Source: Streptomonospora wellingtoniae
Lineage (GTDB): Bacteria; Actinomycetota; Actinomycetes; Streptosporangiales; Streptosporangiaceae
NCBI RefSeq assembly: GCF_031845375.1
Contig: NZ_JAVREK010000022.1
Location: forward strand, 55,242 to 119,241
Direction: 5' to 3'
DNA: 64,000 nucleotides
The translations under genes were made by a program, and so were the position numbers. Every line of letters begins with the position of its first letter. Within the stretch, counting starts at the first letter, position 1. Positions 50,461 to 58,620 of the stretch are shown here, piece by piece. A model generated the notes under the pieces. It was not told the origin of the DNA, ran no database searches, and was given only the letters and a program-made list of their open reading frames with translations.

Positions 50461-51786
50461 ATGACGTCTTGGAGCCGCGTGACACTCGTCGGTGAGAACC
50501 GCCGTGTCGACGCCGTACTCCCAGCTCAGGAGCCGATCGGCGCACTGATGCCCGAGGTGCTCAAGCTGCTGGGCGACCAGGGGCGCAACCCCGCCCTGCC
50601 CCTGCACCTGGCCACGGCCTCCGGCGTGCACCTCGACGGCGACTCCACGCTCTCCGAGCGCCGCGTCTTTGACGGCGACGTGCTGCGGCTCGTGCGCGTC
50701 GACGAGCCCGTACCCGCGCCGGTCGTCCACGAGGTCCCCGACGCCGTCGGAGACGTACTCGACGGAAACCTCGGCCGGTGGAACGCCGCGGCGCGGCGGT
50801 GGAGCGCGACGGGCGCCGTCGCCGTGCTCGTCCTCGCCGTGGGCTCCCTGCTGTGGACGGGCACCGGCGGCGCGACAGGCGCCCTGGCGCTCGGCGGAGG
50901 TGCGGCGGTGCTGATGGCGCTGGGCTGGACGCTGGCCGCGACCTGGCGCGAACCGGCGGGCACCGCGCTGGCGATCGCGGGCGGGGCGCTGGCAGGCGAG
51001 GCGGTGTGGCTGGCCGCGGAGAACTTCGGCTGGCCGGGGTGGGTGCAGTGGTGCGGCTTGGCGGGCATCACCGGAGCCGCGGTGATCGGCCTGGGCCTGA
51101 CGACACCGCTGGGGCGCGGCGGCACCATCGGCGGCGCCGTCACGCTCACGCTGACCGCGGTGTGGGCCGTCGGGTCGGCCGCCGGGCTGCAGTTGTCCCA
51201 GGTGGGCGCAGCGGTCGCGATCGTGTGCGTGGTGGTCCTCAGCCTCATCCTGCGCTTTGCCATGGGGATGTCGGGGCTGACGGCCCTGGACGACCAGCGC
51301 GGCTCGGGTTCGGCCGTGGCGCGCACCGACGTCATGACCGCGCTGGCGAGTGCGCACCGCACGATGACCATCGCCACTGTCGCGGCGGCGGTCTCGGCCG
51401 GGGTGGCCGGGATCGGGCTCGCCGCCGACCTCGACGGATGGACGGCGGCACTGGCCGGCCTGCTCGCGATCGTCGTGGGCAGCCGGTCGCGCCTGTACCC
51501 GCTCATCCTGCAGAAGGCGCCGCTGATGGCGGCGGCGCTGACGATCGTGGTCGCCCTGGCCGACGCCTGGGTCGACCGGTCGGTGTGGGCGCTGTGGCCG
51601 GCGATCGGGGTCCTGACGGCGGTGATGCTCATCCCGGCCGTCGTGCTGGCCTTCGATCAAGCCGAGCACACGCGGGCGCGGCTGAGGCGGATCGCCAACC
51701 GGTTCGAGGCGGTCGCGGTCGTCCTGCTGATCCCGGTGGCGATCGGCTCCTTCGGCACCTTCCAGCGCCTCATCGACACGTTCTGA
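50461..51786 (+). CDS. eccD: T7SS membrane channel protein EccD
   Basis: A 441-aa EccD. Residues 1-85 are the cytoplasmic ubiquitin-like (YukD) domain (RVTLVGENRRVDAVLPAQEP, then LSERRVFDGDVLRLVRVDEP). They are followed by about eleven membrane helices from residue 118 to the end, including GAVAVLVLAVGSLLWTG and AVAVVLLIPVAIGSFGTF. EccD dimers form the membrane vestibule of the T7SS pore with EccB, EccC and EccE. The ATG at 50461 with AAAGGG was chosen; two upstream in-frame starts exist. The next gene begins 43 bp later. Confidence 0.93.
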   Translation: MTSWSRVTLVGENRRVDAVLPAQEPIGALMPEVLKLLGDQGRNPALPLHLATASGVHLDGDSTLSERRVFDGDVLRLVRVDEPVPAPVVHEVPDAVGDVLDGNLGRWNAAARRWSATGAVAVLVLAVGSLLWTGTGGATGALALGGGAAVLMALGWTLAATWREPAGTALAIAGGALAGEAVWLAAENFGWPGWVQWCGLAGITGAAVIGLGLTTPLGRGGTIGGAVTLTLTAVWAVGSAAGLQLSQVGAAVAIVCVVVLSLILRFAMGMSGLTALDDQRGSGSAVARTDVMTALASAHRTMTIATVAAAVSAGVAGIGLAADLDGWTAALAGLLAIVVGSRSRLYPLILQKAPLMAAALTIVVALADAWVDRSVWALWPAIGVLTAVMLIPAVVLAFDQAEHTRARLRRIANRFEAVAVVLLIPVAIGSFGTFQRLIDTF

Positions 51787-51829
51787 CCCTTGCGACCCAG
51801 CGTCGGCACACTCTCCCGGAGGCCAGACG

Positions 51830-52738
51830 ATGCACGACAGCGCGGAACCGTCCGCCGGCAGGGCAGCGCCCCGCGTCGCCAGGCACGGTGACTCGCTGCT
51901 GCGCCGCGTCGGCCGAGGCGCGGCACGTCCGTTCCGGCCGCCCGAGGACATCCTGGCGCCCGTCCGGCTGGGCCGGGACCTGCAGCGCTCGGTGATCACG
52001 GGCCGCCGCGTCGTGGTGAGCCGGCCGCACGGCTGGGCGGCCGAGAGCACGGTGACCGCGCTTCTCGCTCTGGCCTTCGCGCACTACCGCTACGACCGCG
52101 TCCTGGCCCTGGATCTGGGCCCGGGAAACAGCGGGCTGGGTCCGCGGCTGGGTGCGGCCGATCCGGCGAGGCCGGGGCTGGCGGGGGGCACGATCGAGTC
52201 GGACTCCTTCGACGAGGTCGCGCAGTGCATGGAGCAGGTGGGCGAAGGGCTGTGGCTGCTGCCCAAGCTGCAGGAGGAGATCGCGCAGGGCACGCTGGAC
52301 GCCAACCGCTACCAGAACGCCGTGCTGCCGCTGACGCGGTTCTTCGGCCTGACCGTGATCGACCGCGCCGCCGACGTGTCGGACGGCCTCAACCGCGCCG
52401 CGCAGGCGAGCGCGCACGCGCACGTGCTGGTCGTGCCCTCCACCCGGGAGGGCGCGGCGAGCATCGGGCGCGCCTTCGACTGGATGGCCGCCAACGGTGC
52501 CGAGTCGCTGCCGCGCCGCATCGTCGTCGTGTTCACCGAGCAGACGCGCGGGGATGACCGCGCGTTCGACTTCGGGGGCTCGGCAGCGATCCTGCGCGAG
52601 AGCGGGGCGGAGGTGTTCCGGCTCGGCTTCGACCGCCACCTCGCGGAGGGCACCCGCATCGACCCTTCGCGCATCTCCGCTGCGACGCACGCGACGGCGA
52701 CCCGGATCGCCGCGGAGTGCCTGCGGCGGTCGCTTTGA
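51830..52738 (+). CDS. ParA/MinD-like T7SS protein lacking a P-loop (EspI-like)
   Basis: A 302-aa protein with the MinD/ParA-type Rossmann layout seen in EspI-like ESX proteins: strand RRVVVSRPHGWAAESTVTAL (about 59-78), VLALDLGPGNSGLGPRLG (the DxxP/G switch-like strand), VIDRAADVSDGLNRAAQAS and VLVVPSTREGAASIGRAFDW. The expected deviant Walker A (KGGxGKTT) is replaced by a stretch with no Lys and few Gly (PHGWAAEST), so nucleotide binding is probably lost. It lies between EccD and the Pro-rich 1082-aa protein; in EspI such a Pro-rich region and the ATPase-like domain are one protein. Confidence 0.72.
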   Translation: MHDSAEPSAGRAAPRVARHGDSLLRRVGRGAARPFRPPEDILAPVRLGRDLQRSVITGRRVVVSRPHGWAAESTVTALLALAFAHYRYDRVLALDLGPGNSGLGPRLGAADPARPGLAGGTIESDSFDEVAQCMEQVGEGLWLLPKLQEEIAQGTLDANRYQNAVLPLTRFFGLTVIDRAADVSDGLNRAAQASAHAHVLVVPSTREGAASIGRAFDWMAANGAESLPRRIVVVFTEQTRGDDRAFDFGGSAAILRESGAEVFRLGFDRHLAEGTRIDPSRISAATHATATRIAAECLRRSL

Positions 52739-52843
52739 GGCCGGCGCCGCGGGCGGGAGCCCGGCCGGCCCGATCCGTGTGACGATGTCCGACGGGGGGC
52801 GTTGACGGCGCCGCCTCGAACCGACACCCGGGAGTGCCCGACC

Positions 52844-55800
52844 ATGCCCGACCGATCGCCGAACCGAGAGAACCCGGAGGACGGCGAGAACGGGGAACCG
52901 CAGGAGCGGTCCCCGGCTCCGAGCGCGCCCGATGCGCCGGACGGCGGCGCCTCCCCGTACGCGGACTTCGACGCGCCTCCACCGCCGTACGCCCGCTACT
53001 ACGAGCCGCAGGACCCCTACGGCGGCGGCCTGCGTCCGGGGGCGCGGCCGCCTACGCACACGGAGGACGTCTCCGGCCCGGTCCGCGGCCGGCACACGGC
53101 GCGCCAGGACGCGGGGGACGCCAGCCCGTACCGGCTGCCGGGCAGCGGTGGGCCGCGGCCCACCGGGGCGCCGGGTAGGAGCGGCGCGGGCTCGGCGGCG
53201 ACCGGCGACGGCACGGCGGGAGCCGGGCCGGCGGGCACCGGCCCGGACGGCGGCACCTCGGGCGCACCCGCGGGCGGCGCGCAACCGGGCGGACCGCGGG
53301 CGGCCGAGGGCTCGGATGGCCCCGGCAGTGCCGGTGGGTCCGCGGCGGCCGCGCCGGAGGACCAGACCCACCCGCTGCAGCGCCGAACGGCCCCTGCGGA
53401 CTCCGGTCCCGCACGCCCCGCGACGGGGCCGCAGCACCTGAGCGGTGCCCGGGGGGCGGGCCCCGTGAACCCGGGGTCGGGCTTCCAGGACCCCCACACC
53501 GCGCACGGCCCGGCCACCGGACGCCCGGCCACCGGACCGCAGAACCCGGGCGGTCCAGCACAGACCACCGCGGCCACGAATCCTGCGCGGCCGGCGACGG
53601 GCGCCCAGGACCCCAGAAGCAGAAGCGCCCGAGCCCCCGGCTCCGTACCTTCGGCGACAGGGCCGCATGGCCCCGGCAGCGCCCGCCCCGGAACCGGGCC
53701 GCACCCGGCGACCGGTGCGCAGGGTCCCGGAGCCGGGTATCCCGCGCCGCTGCAGAACCCGCCGGGCGGCGCCCCCGCCGCCGGAGGGCCCCGGCCCGAG
53801 GACCAGACGGTCCAGTTGCGGCGCTCCGGCGCGGAAGGCGCTGAAGGCCCGGGAGGCCCGGCGGGCGAGGACCCCGAAGGTCCCGCCGGGCAGACGCATC
53901 CGCCTTCCCTGCGTCCGTCCGCAGCACCTCGGCAGGAGGGCGGCTCACCGGCGAGCGGCCAGAGCCCCGGGGGCGCGCCCTACGGGACGGGCCGCGAGGG
54001 ACCGAGCGGGCCGCAGCAGCCCCGGTCGGCGCACCCGGCGACCGGTGGGCGACCCTCCCCCGGCCAACGGCGGGGCAGCGACGCCGCGGGCATCGGCCAG
54101 GGCGCACCCAATGACGGGCAGAGCACGCGTGCGGCCGACGGGCCGGAGTCGGCGCACTCGGCGACCGGCCGCGGTCAAGGCGGCGACGCGCCTCACGGCG
54201 GCGCCGACCGTGCCGCGCCCGCACCTGCGCCGGAACGCGGTTCTCCTCCTCCGGCCACCGGCGGGACCGGATCGCCGTACCGGCCGGGCGCCCAGGCGCC
54301 GGGAGGCCGCGAGAACGCCCCGACCGGCCCTCCGTCCAACGCGGCGCAGGCCGGAGGCACCGGAACGGCGAAGCCGGAGGACCAGACCCACCCGCTGCAC
54401 CGCCGCGGCACGTCCGCCACCGCCCCCGGCCCCGGCCCCGGCCCGGAAGCCTCCACCGGGGCTGCCCAGGCACCGGCCGAACCCCCGACGACCGGCTCCC
54501 GGCGCCCCGGCGATCCGCCGTCGGCCGACCGGGCCGCGCAGTCCGGTCACCAGCATCCGAGCGGGCCGCACGGAACGTACGCGGCGCAGCCCGGGACCGG
54601 GTCCCACTGGTCCGGCGGCTCCGCGGCGGCCGACCGCGACCCGGGCGCCGCGCCCTACCGCCCTCAACAGCAGCCCCAACCCCAGTCCCAGCCCCGGCAA
54701 CCGAGCGGACCACAGCAGCCCTACCCCACCACCGGACCGCAGCGGCCGGACGGCTCCACGCGGACCCCCGCCAGACGCCCGGGCTCGGGCGCCGACAGGT
54801 CCGGCCGGGTCCAGCCGGCGGCCGGACCCGGTAGCGGCGGCACCGGCACCGGCCCCGGAACGGACGGGAAGCCGCCCTCCCCGAACACCCCGCAGGCTCC
54901 GCACCCCGCGGCGACCGGCAGCCAGGAGGCGGGCGCGCCGGGCGCATCGCAGGCCCGTCCCGGAGCAGAAGCGGAAGGCCCTACCGGTCCGGCCACAGGT
55001 CCCCACCGGACCGGCGGCTCCGCGGCGGCCGACCGCGACCCGGGCGCCGCGCCCTACCGCCCTCAACAGCAGCCCCAACCCCAGTCCCAGCCCCAGCCCC
55101 GGCAACCGAGCGGACCGCAGCAGCCCTACCCCACCACCGGACCGCAGCAGCCCGGCCGTTCCGGCGGACCGAAGGAGCCGCGGCCGGAGGAGCAGACGAT
55201 CCGGCTCCGTCCCGTCGACGACTCGGTACCGGACGATCCGGCCGGTCCCGCGAGTGAGCCTCCGCGGATCGCGGGCCGGGCACAGCGGGAAACCGGTCGG
55301 CCCGAGGACGAGGGGACGGCTCAGGGCCCCGGCTCCGGGCGGGCGCCCGGCCCGGATCGCAGTGGCGGCGCGCAGCCGGCGGACCTCCCGAGCGGATCGC
55401 AGCCCCAGGCTCCGCACCCGTCGTGGGGGCAGCCTGGTCGGCCCCGCGCCGACCGCACGCCGAGCGGGCCGCAGCCGTCCCGTGCAGCCTGGCGGCCGGA
55501 CCCGCCCGCCGTCGGGGAGCGCCCGGGGACCGGTCCGCAGCAGGCGGGCGCAATGACCTACGGCGCTCACGGACCGAGCGGGGCGGCGGACACGGCGGCC
55601 TATCCCGGTGCCGGGGCGCCGTCCGCCGGATCCGCGGGCCGGGAACCGGGCTCCGGGCCGCAGCAGGCGTTCCGGCACCAGGCTCCGTCCGCCGGCGCTC
55701 CGGGGCCGCAACAGCAGCAGTGGAAGCCGACGCCTTCGGGGGGATTCCCCTCCGGCGGCGCTGTACCGACGTCGGCCGGAGGGTCGGAGACGGCGTGGAC

Positions 55801-56092
55801 TCCCCCGCCGCCGCATGCCCCGGCGGAGCACCCGTCGGGCCCGCAGGCGGGACATGCCGACAGCGCGCCGGTTTCGGCGATCCCCGGCTCCGCGGAGGCA
55901 AGGGCCTTCATCGAGGGGTCGGGGCCGGCATCGTCCGCGCCCGGGTCCGCTCCGCGTGCCACCGCTCGGGACGGCTCCTACGAGCGCCGCCTGCGCGATC
56001 TGCCCGGTGTTCCGGTATCGCTGCTGCCGAGGGCTCTCTACAAGGCCACCGGCGGAAGGATGCGCCTGGGCTCGCGCGACGGCGCCCGGTAG
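52844..56092 (+). CDS. Giant disordered Pro/Gly/Ala-rich protein of the T7SS locus
   Basis: A 1082-aa protein that is almost entirely low-complexity (Pro, Gly, Ala, Ser, Gln, Arg), with recurring PATGPQ/PATGAQ peptides. Four spaced motifs share the pattern PE(D/E)QTxxLxR: PEDQTHPLQRR (about 171), PEDQTVQLRR (about 317), PEDQTHPLHRR (about 513) and PEEQTIRLRP (about 781). A conserved-looking basic C-terminus follows (SYERRLRDLPGVPVSLLPRA, then LYKATGGRMRLG). A segment of about 132 bp is repeated (54612-54743 and 55011-55148). There is no signal peptide or membrane helix. ATG at 52844 after GGGAGTG. It is probably a scaffold or EspI-type Pro-rich partner (inference). Confidence 0.65.
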   Translation: MPDRSPNRENPEDGENGEPQERSPAPSAPDAPDGGASPYADFDAPPPPYARYYEPQDPYGGGLRPGARPPTHTEDVSGPVRGRHTARQDAGDASPYRLPGSGGPRPTGAPGRSGAGSAATGDGTAGAGPAGTGPDGGTSGAPAGGAQPGGPRAAEGSDGPGSAGGSAAAAPEDQTHPLQRRTAPADSGPARPATGPQHLSGARGAGPVNPGSGFQDPHTAHGPATGRPATGPQNPGGPAQTTAATNPARPATGAQDPRSRSARAPGSVPSATGPHGPGSARPGTGPHPATGAQGPGAGYPAPLQNPPGGAPAAGGPRPEDQTVQLRRSGAEGAEGPGGPAGEDPEGPAGQTHPPSLRPSAAPRQEGGSPASGQSPGGAPYGTGREGPSGPQQPRSAHPATGGRPSPGQRRGSDAAGIGQGAPNDGQSTRAADGPESAHSATGRGQGGDAPHGGADRAAPAPAPERGSPPPATGGTGSPYRPGAQAPGGRENAPTGPPSNAAQAGGTGTAKPEDQTHPLHRRGTSATAPGPGPGPEASTGAAQAPAEPPTTGSRRPGDPPSADRAAQSGHQHPSGPHGTYAAQPGTGSHWSGGSAAADRDPGAAPYRPQQQPQPQSQPRQPSGPQQPYPTTGPQRPDGSTRTPARRPGSGADRSGRVQPAAGPGSGGTGTGPGTDGKPPSPNTPQAPHPAATGSQEAGAPGASQARPGAEAEGPTGPATGPHRTGGSAAADRDPGAAPYRPQQQPQPQSQPQPRQPSGPQQPYPTTGPQQPGRSGGPKEPRPEEQTIRLRPVDDSVPDDPAGPASEPPRIAGRAQRETGRPEDEGTAQGPGSGRAPGPDRSGGAQPADLPSGSQPQAPHPSWGQPGRPRADRTPSGPQPSRAAWRPDPPAVGERPGTGPQQAGAMTYGAHGPSGAADTAAYPGAGAPSAGSAGREPGSGPQQAFRHQAPSAGAPGPQQQQWKPTPSGGFPSGGAVPTSAGGSETAWTPPPPHAPAEHPSGPQAGHADSAPVSAIPGSAEARAFIEGSGPASSAPGSAPRATARDGSYERRLRDLPGVPVSLLPRALYKATGGRMRLGSRDGAR
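54612..55148 (+). repeat. Direct repeat pair inside the Pro-rich gene
   Basis: 54612-54743 and 55011-55148 are nearly identical (starting CCGGCGGCTCCGCGG). The second copy has a 6-bp insertion adding Pro-Gln to a PQPQSQP run. The repeats keep frame, so this is an in-frame duplication 399 bp apart. Confidence 0.85.
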
Positions 56093-56456
56093 GCGGCCGC
56101 CCGGCGACCGGTCGGCTCGGACCGGCCGCCGTCCGGTACAACACAGCGACGGGCAGCGCCCAGCGGGCGGCGCGGCCACAACCGGCCCCGCGGCGGCGCC
56201 GGTAGGCGGCCTCCGCCGTCGGCGCGGCGGCTCCGGCCGACTGCCCGTCCCGATCGCGACCACTGTCCTGCGGCGTCGCCCGTGCCAGTCCGTGACGGGG
56301 TGCCCGCGCCCGCGCCGCGTCGTCGGCGGCCGCGCCACCGGCTGTGAGGAGCGCCACCGCATCAGCGCCCGCTACCCCTTAGAAAGCGCTTACCGGAGCC
56401 GCGGCGTCGTGCACAATGTGCACTTCCACGACCGCTTCGCCCCTCAGGAGGGACCG
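56093..56456. other. Intergenic region with GTGCAC palindrome
   Basis: 364 bp without a supported gene, upstream of the methyltransferase. A near-perfect palindrome, GTGCACAATGTGCAC, lies at 56409-56423, 34 bp before the start codon: a candidate operator. No terminator hairpin is evident for the T7SS cluster. Confidence 0.4.
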
Positions 56457-57284
56457 ATGAGCACCGATCCAAGCGCGGAGGGGGGCCACGGCCTCCCGAC
56501 AGTGGCGAGCGCGGCCCGCCTCTACGACTACTACCTCGGAGGGAAGAACAACTTCGCCGTGGACCGCGAGCTCGGCGAGCGGATCGAGCAGCAGATCCCC
56601 GAGATACGGCAGATGGCGCGCGCGAACCGGCGGTTCCTCGCCCGCGCGGTGGACTACATGGCACGGCAGGGGGTCGACCAATTCCTGGACATCGGGTCCG
56701 GCCTCCCGGCGGAGGACCCGGTGCACGAGGTCGTGCGCCGGCGCGTCCCCGAGGCCCGGGTGGTCTACGTCGACCACGACCCGGTCGTACGGGTGCACGC
56801 GGAGGCGCTGCTGGCCGACCGCGCCGAGATCACGGGCGTCGTCGAGGCCGACATGCGCGATCCGGAGGTCATCTTCGGGCGTCCCGACCTGACCGGCCGC
56901 CTGGACCTGAACCGCCCCGTCGGCCTGCTGCTGGTCGCGATGCTGCACTTCCTGCAGGACCACGAGGACCCGTACGGGCTGCTGCGCCGCTACGTGGAGC
57001 GGCTGCCGACAGACTCCTATGTCGCCATCAGCCACGTCGAGAACGAGACCGCTCCCGACCGAGCGGCCGCCCTGGAGCGGTTCTACGCCAGCACCAGCTC
57101 GCCCGGGCAAACCCGTTCCAGGGCCGGGATCGCGCGCTTCTTCGACGGACTGGAACTCGTCGACCCGCCCGGGCTGACCCACGTCGACGACTGGACCACC
57201 GAGCCCTCCCCCGTCGTCGACGCGGCCGGCTACATCCCTCCGGAGCGGGCCTGGGGGCTGGCCGGGGTCGCACGCATCCCCTGA
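56457..57284 (+). CDS. SAM-dependent methyltransferase, DUF574 type
   Basis: A 275-aa methyltransferase of the large actinobacterial DUF574/Methyltransf_19 family: ASAARLYDYYLGGKNNFAVD (family signature, about 17-36), IRQMARANRRFLARAVDYMA, the SAM-binding FLDIGSGLPA (about 76-85), ARVVYVDHDPVVRVHAEALL and GLLLVAMLHFLQD. Family substrates are not known. ATG at 56457 with CAGGAGGG. It is the last chromosomal gene before the integrated element, ending 32 bp before the tRNA remnant. Confidence 0.9.
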   Translation: MSTDPSAEGGHGLPTVASAARLYDYYLGGKNNFAVDRELGERIEQQIPEIRQMARANRRFLARAVDYMARQGVDQFLDIGSGLPAEDPVHEVVRRRVPEARVVYVDHDPVVRVHAEALLADRAEITGVVEADMRDPEVIFGRPDLTGRLDLNRPVGLLLVAMLHFLQDHEDPYGLLRRYVERLPTDSYVAISHVENETAPDRAAALERFYASTSSPGQTRSRAGIARFFDGLELVDPPGLTHVDDWTTEPSPVVDAAGYIPPERAWGLAGVARIP

Positions 57285-57315
57285 CACCGCTGCACCGCCA
57301 CCCGCGGCATGAAAA

Positions 57316-57341
57316 GAGCCGACGAGGGGACTTGAACCCCT
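57316..57341 (-). other. tRNA 3'-end remnant, presumed attL of the AICE
   Basis: On the minus strand the sequence reads as a tRNA T-arm (AGGGG-TTCAAGT-CCCCT) plus the 3' acceptor strand CGTCGGC; no complete tRNA cloverleaf can be drawn upstream of it. This is what remains on one side when a pSAM2-like element integrates into a tRNA 3' end. Geometry predicts the intact tRNA (perhaps Thr, from memory of similar T-arm/acceptor sequence) and the integrase gene at the right end, outside the window. Confidence 0.7.
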
Positions 57342-57576
57342 AACCCCTCGTTAGCCTGCGGGGGTGCTGCTGGGCTGCGGCCACTCCCCCCGAACCGCCG
57401 CTGAGCTGGGCGTCGGCCTGCGCGCCGGTTCGCACCGTTTCCCGGGCCTTCTCGATGCCGTGTGCATCTAATGTGCATCCGCTCGGAACTTCAGCCATCG
57501 CGGCCACCAGCGCCAATGGTCGGCTACGCGCGCACGCGCAACCACTCTCTCGGCGACCACAGTAGCGAGCAACCAG

Positions 57577-57660
57577 GGCCCCGGTCCGAGGTGCTCGGTC
57601 GCGCCGGTGCCGGCAACCCGAGATAGTCAGAGTCGCGCGACCGAGTGCCTCGGGCCCCAG
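57577..57660. repeat. Imperfect inverted repeat near att site
   Basis: GAGGTGCTCGGTCGCG (57588-57603) is repeated inversely as CGCGACCGAGTGCCTC (57636-57651) with 14 of 16 matches. Both arms are bordered outside by GGGCCCC. Possible integrase/excisionase arm sites or a replication or transfer signal. Confidence 0.6.
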
Positions 57661-57792
57661 AACGCCAGTGACCATAGGGCGGTTTCCGATGCGAACCTGT
57701 CGGCGCTCTGGCTAGCCATGTTCCGGCGACGGCGCGACCCCGATGGGGCGAATGTGGTTCAAGCGGCGCGCGGTGCTGCGATCCCCCGGCGG

Positions 57793-57845
57793 CCGTCCGC
57801 ACGCTCGGGACCGGGCGCCAGCCCGCAGCCCGAGCGTGCGGACGG
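57793..57845. repeat. Perfect 17-bp inverted repeat
   Basis: Arms CCGTCCGCACGCTCGGG and CCCGAGCGTGCGGACGG pair perfectly around a 19-nt spacer. It lies beyond the 3' end of the low-GC membrane gene. Candidate terminator, or a cis-acting transfer/replication locus of the element. Confidence 0.85.
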
Positions 57846-57855
57846 CAAGCCGGTA

Positions 57856-57878
57856 GCGACGGCGCGGAGCGCCGTCGC
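57856..57878. terminator. Perfect 10-bp hairpin with 3-nt loop
   Basis: GCGACGGCGC-GGA-GCGCCGTCGC. It lies 54 bp beyond the stop of the membrane protein gene at 57932 (minus), the position expected of its terminator. No T tract is present. Confidence 0.65.
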
Positions 57879-57931
57879 CTTGATCCCATACAGCCTAATT
57901 CGGCAACGCAATCAGAACCTCGAACGCGAAA

Positions 57932-58573
57932 TCATGGAAGCGCAATTATAAACGAAACGATAAAGATTGCCAACATTGCGGAAACCATTAGCGCCATAAA
58001 AACACGCGATCGCCATCTCAAATTTAGTCGACGCACAACCCACTCTGGATGAAAATCGAGAGTGAAGTGACGACCAAGAGGCATAAGGATTGCCATCGAC
58101 AAAGCAGCGCAGAACATTCCGGGAATAGCAAAGTTTGCCTGAATAGGCAACTTTATAAGACTTCCATGCACCCCCAACACAATAAGCTCCAGCACAATCA
58201 AAATCATGAAGATTAAGTAGAAAATCACTATCATGAGGCTGTCATAACGAGCCTGCGAGCGAACTTCCTCCATCTCCCGATCTTCGGCACAACGGAGTCT
58301 TTCTAGTTCCCGATCAAGTGATCTAAGTTGCACCCGAAGTTGCTTGTTAAGTTTTCTCTTAGAGTGTGTCGATAGCATCCTCGGCCGCGTTCGCTCTAAT
58401 AGCAGAGCGATTGCAGCCCGCTTCCTCTCTACTAGAGAAATGCTATCGGGCGTTCCAATGTACTCCCGATTAAAAGGTTTTTCATGGAAGATTAAAACCC
58501 TATACTCAACAATAATGGCAATGATTGCCACGGGAATATTCTGAGCCAGAATTCCCGCGATTTCAGTGTCCAT
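57932..58573 (-). CDS. Low-GC membrane protein of the integrated element, unknown
   Basis: A 213-aa protein with an N-terminal membrane helix (NIPVAIIAIIVEYRVLIFHE), a basic coiled-coil-like cytoplasmic segment at about 45-105 (KRKLNKQLRVQLRSLDRELE, RLRCAEDREMEEV), and three more helices (IVIFYLIFMILIVLELIVLG; PGMFCAALSMAILMPLG; VFMALMVSAMLAIFIVSFII). Base composition is far more AT-rich than the rest of the window, marking foreign origin. The ATG at 58573 follows a short AT-rich leader. No family is recognised; it could be an entry-exclusion, phage-defence or membrane-effector protein of the element. Confidence 0.65.
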   Translation of the reverse strand: MDTEIAGILAQNIPVAIIAIIVEYRVLIFHEKPFNREYIGTPDSISLVERKRAAIALLLERTRPRMLSTHSKRKLNKQLRVQLRSLDRELERLRCAEDREMEEVRSQARYDSLMIVIFYLIFMILIVLELIVLGVHGSLIKLPIQANFAIPGMFCAALSMAILMPLGRHFTLDFHPEWVVRRLNLRWRSRVFMALMVSAMLAIFIVSFIIALP

Positions 58574-58620
58574 GGGGCGATGGCGGCATTCCAATTGTCT
58601 AAAACGTTGCCCGTAACAGG

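Larger units (their letters stand above)
57285..57931. other. Left end of the integrated element: att site and inverted repeats, no gene
   Basis: 647 bp without a convincing gene. It holds the tRNA 3'-end remnant, a diverged inverted-repeat pair (57577-57660) and two perfect hairpins (57793-57845, 57856-57878), described separately. Short open frames here lack family matches. Confidence 0.6.

Noticed and set aside
33858..56092. A complete T7SS with EccB, EccE and MycP
   Set aside because: Only EccC, EccD, Esx-like pairs and accessory proteins are seen. No EccB or EccE is recognisable, and the only mycosin-like gene (20155) lacks catalytic residues.
57317..57416. A complete class II-like tRNA on the minus strand
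   Set aside because: GCCGACG at 57416-57410 could pair with the acceptor 3' strand, but no D-arm or anticodon stem with a 7-nt loop can be drawn. A 3'-end remnant at an att site fits better.
57340..57675. Minus-strand frame of 111 residues across the att region
   Set aside because: It reads over the tRNA remnant neighbourhood and inverted repeats, shows no family features and has no ribosome site.
57607..57951. Plus-strand frame of 114 residues over the inverted repeats
   Set aside because: It spans the perfect hairpins and overlaps the end of the AT-rich membrane gene; composition is not gene-like.
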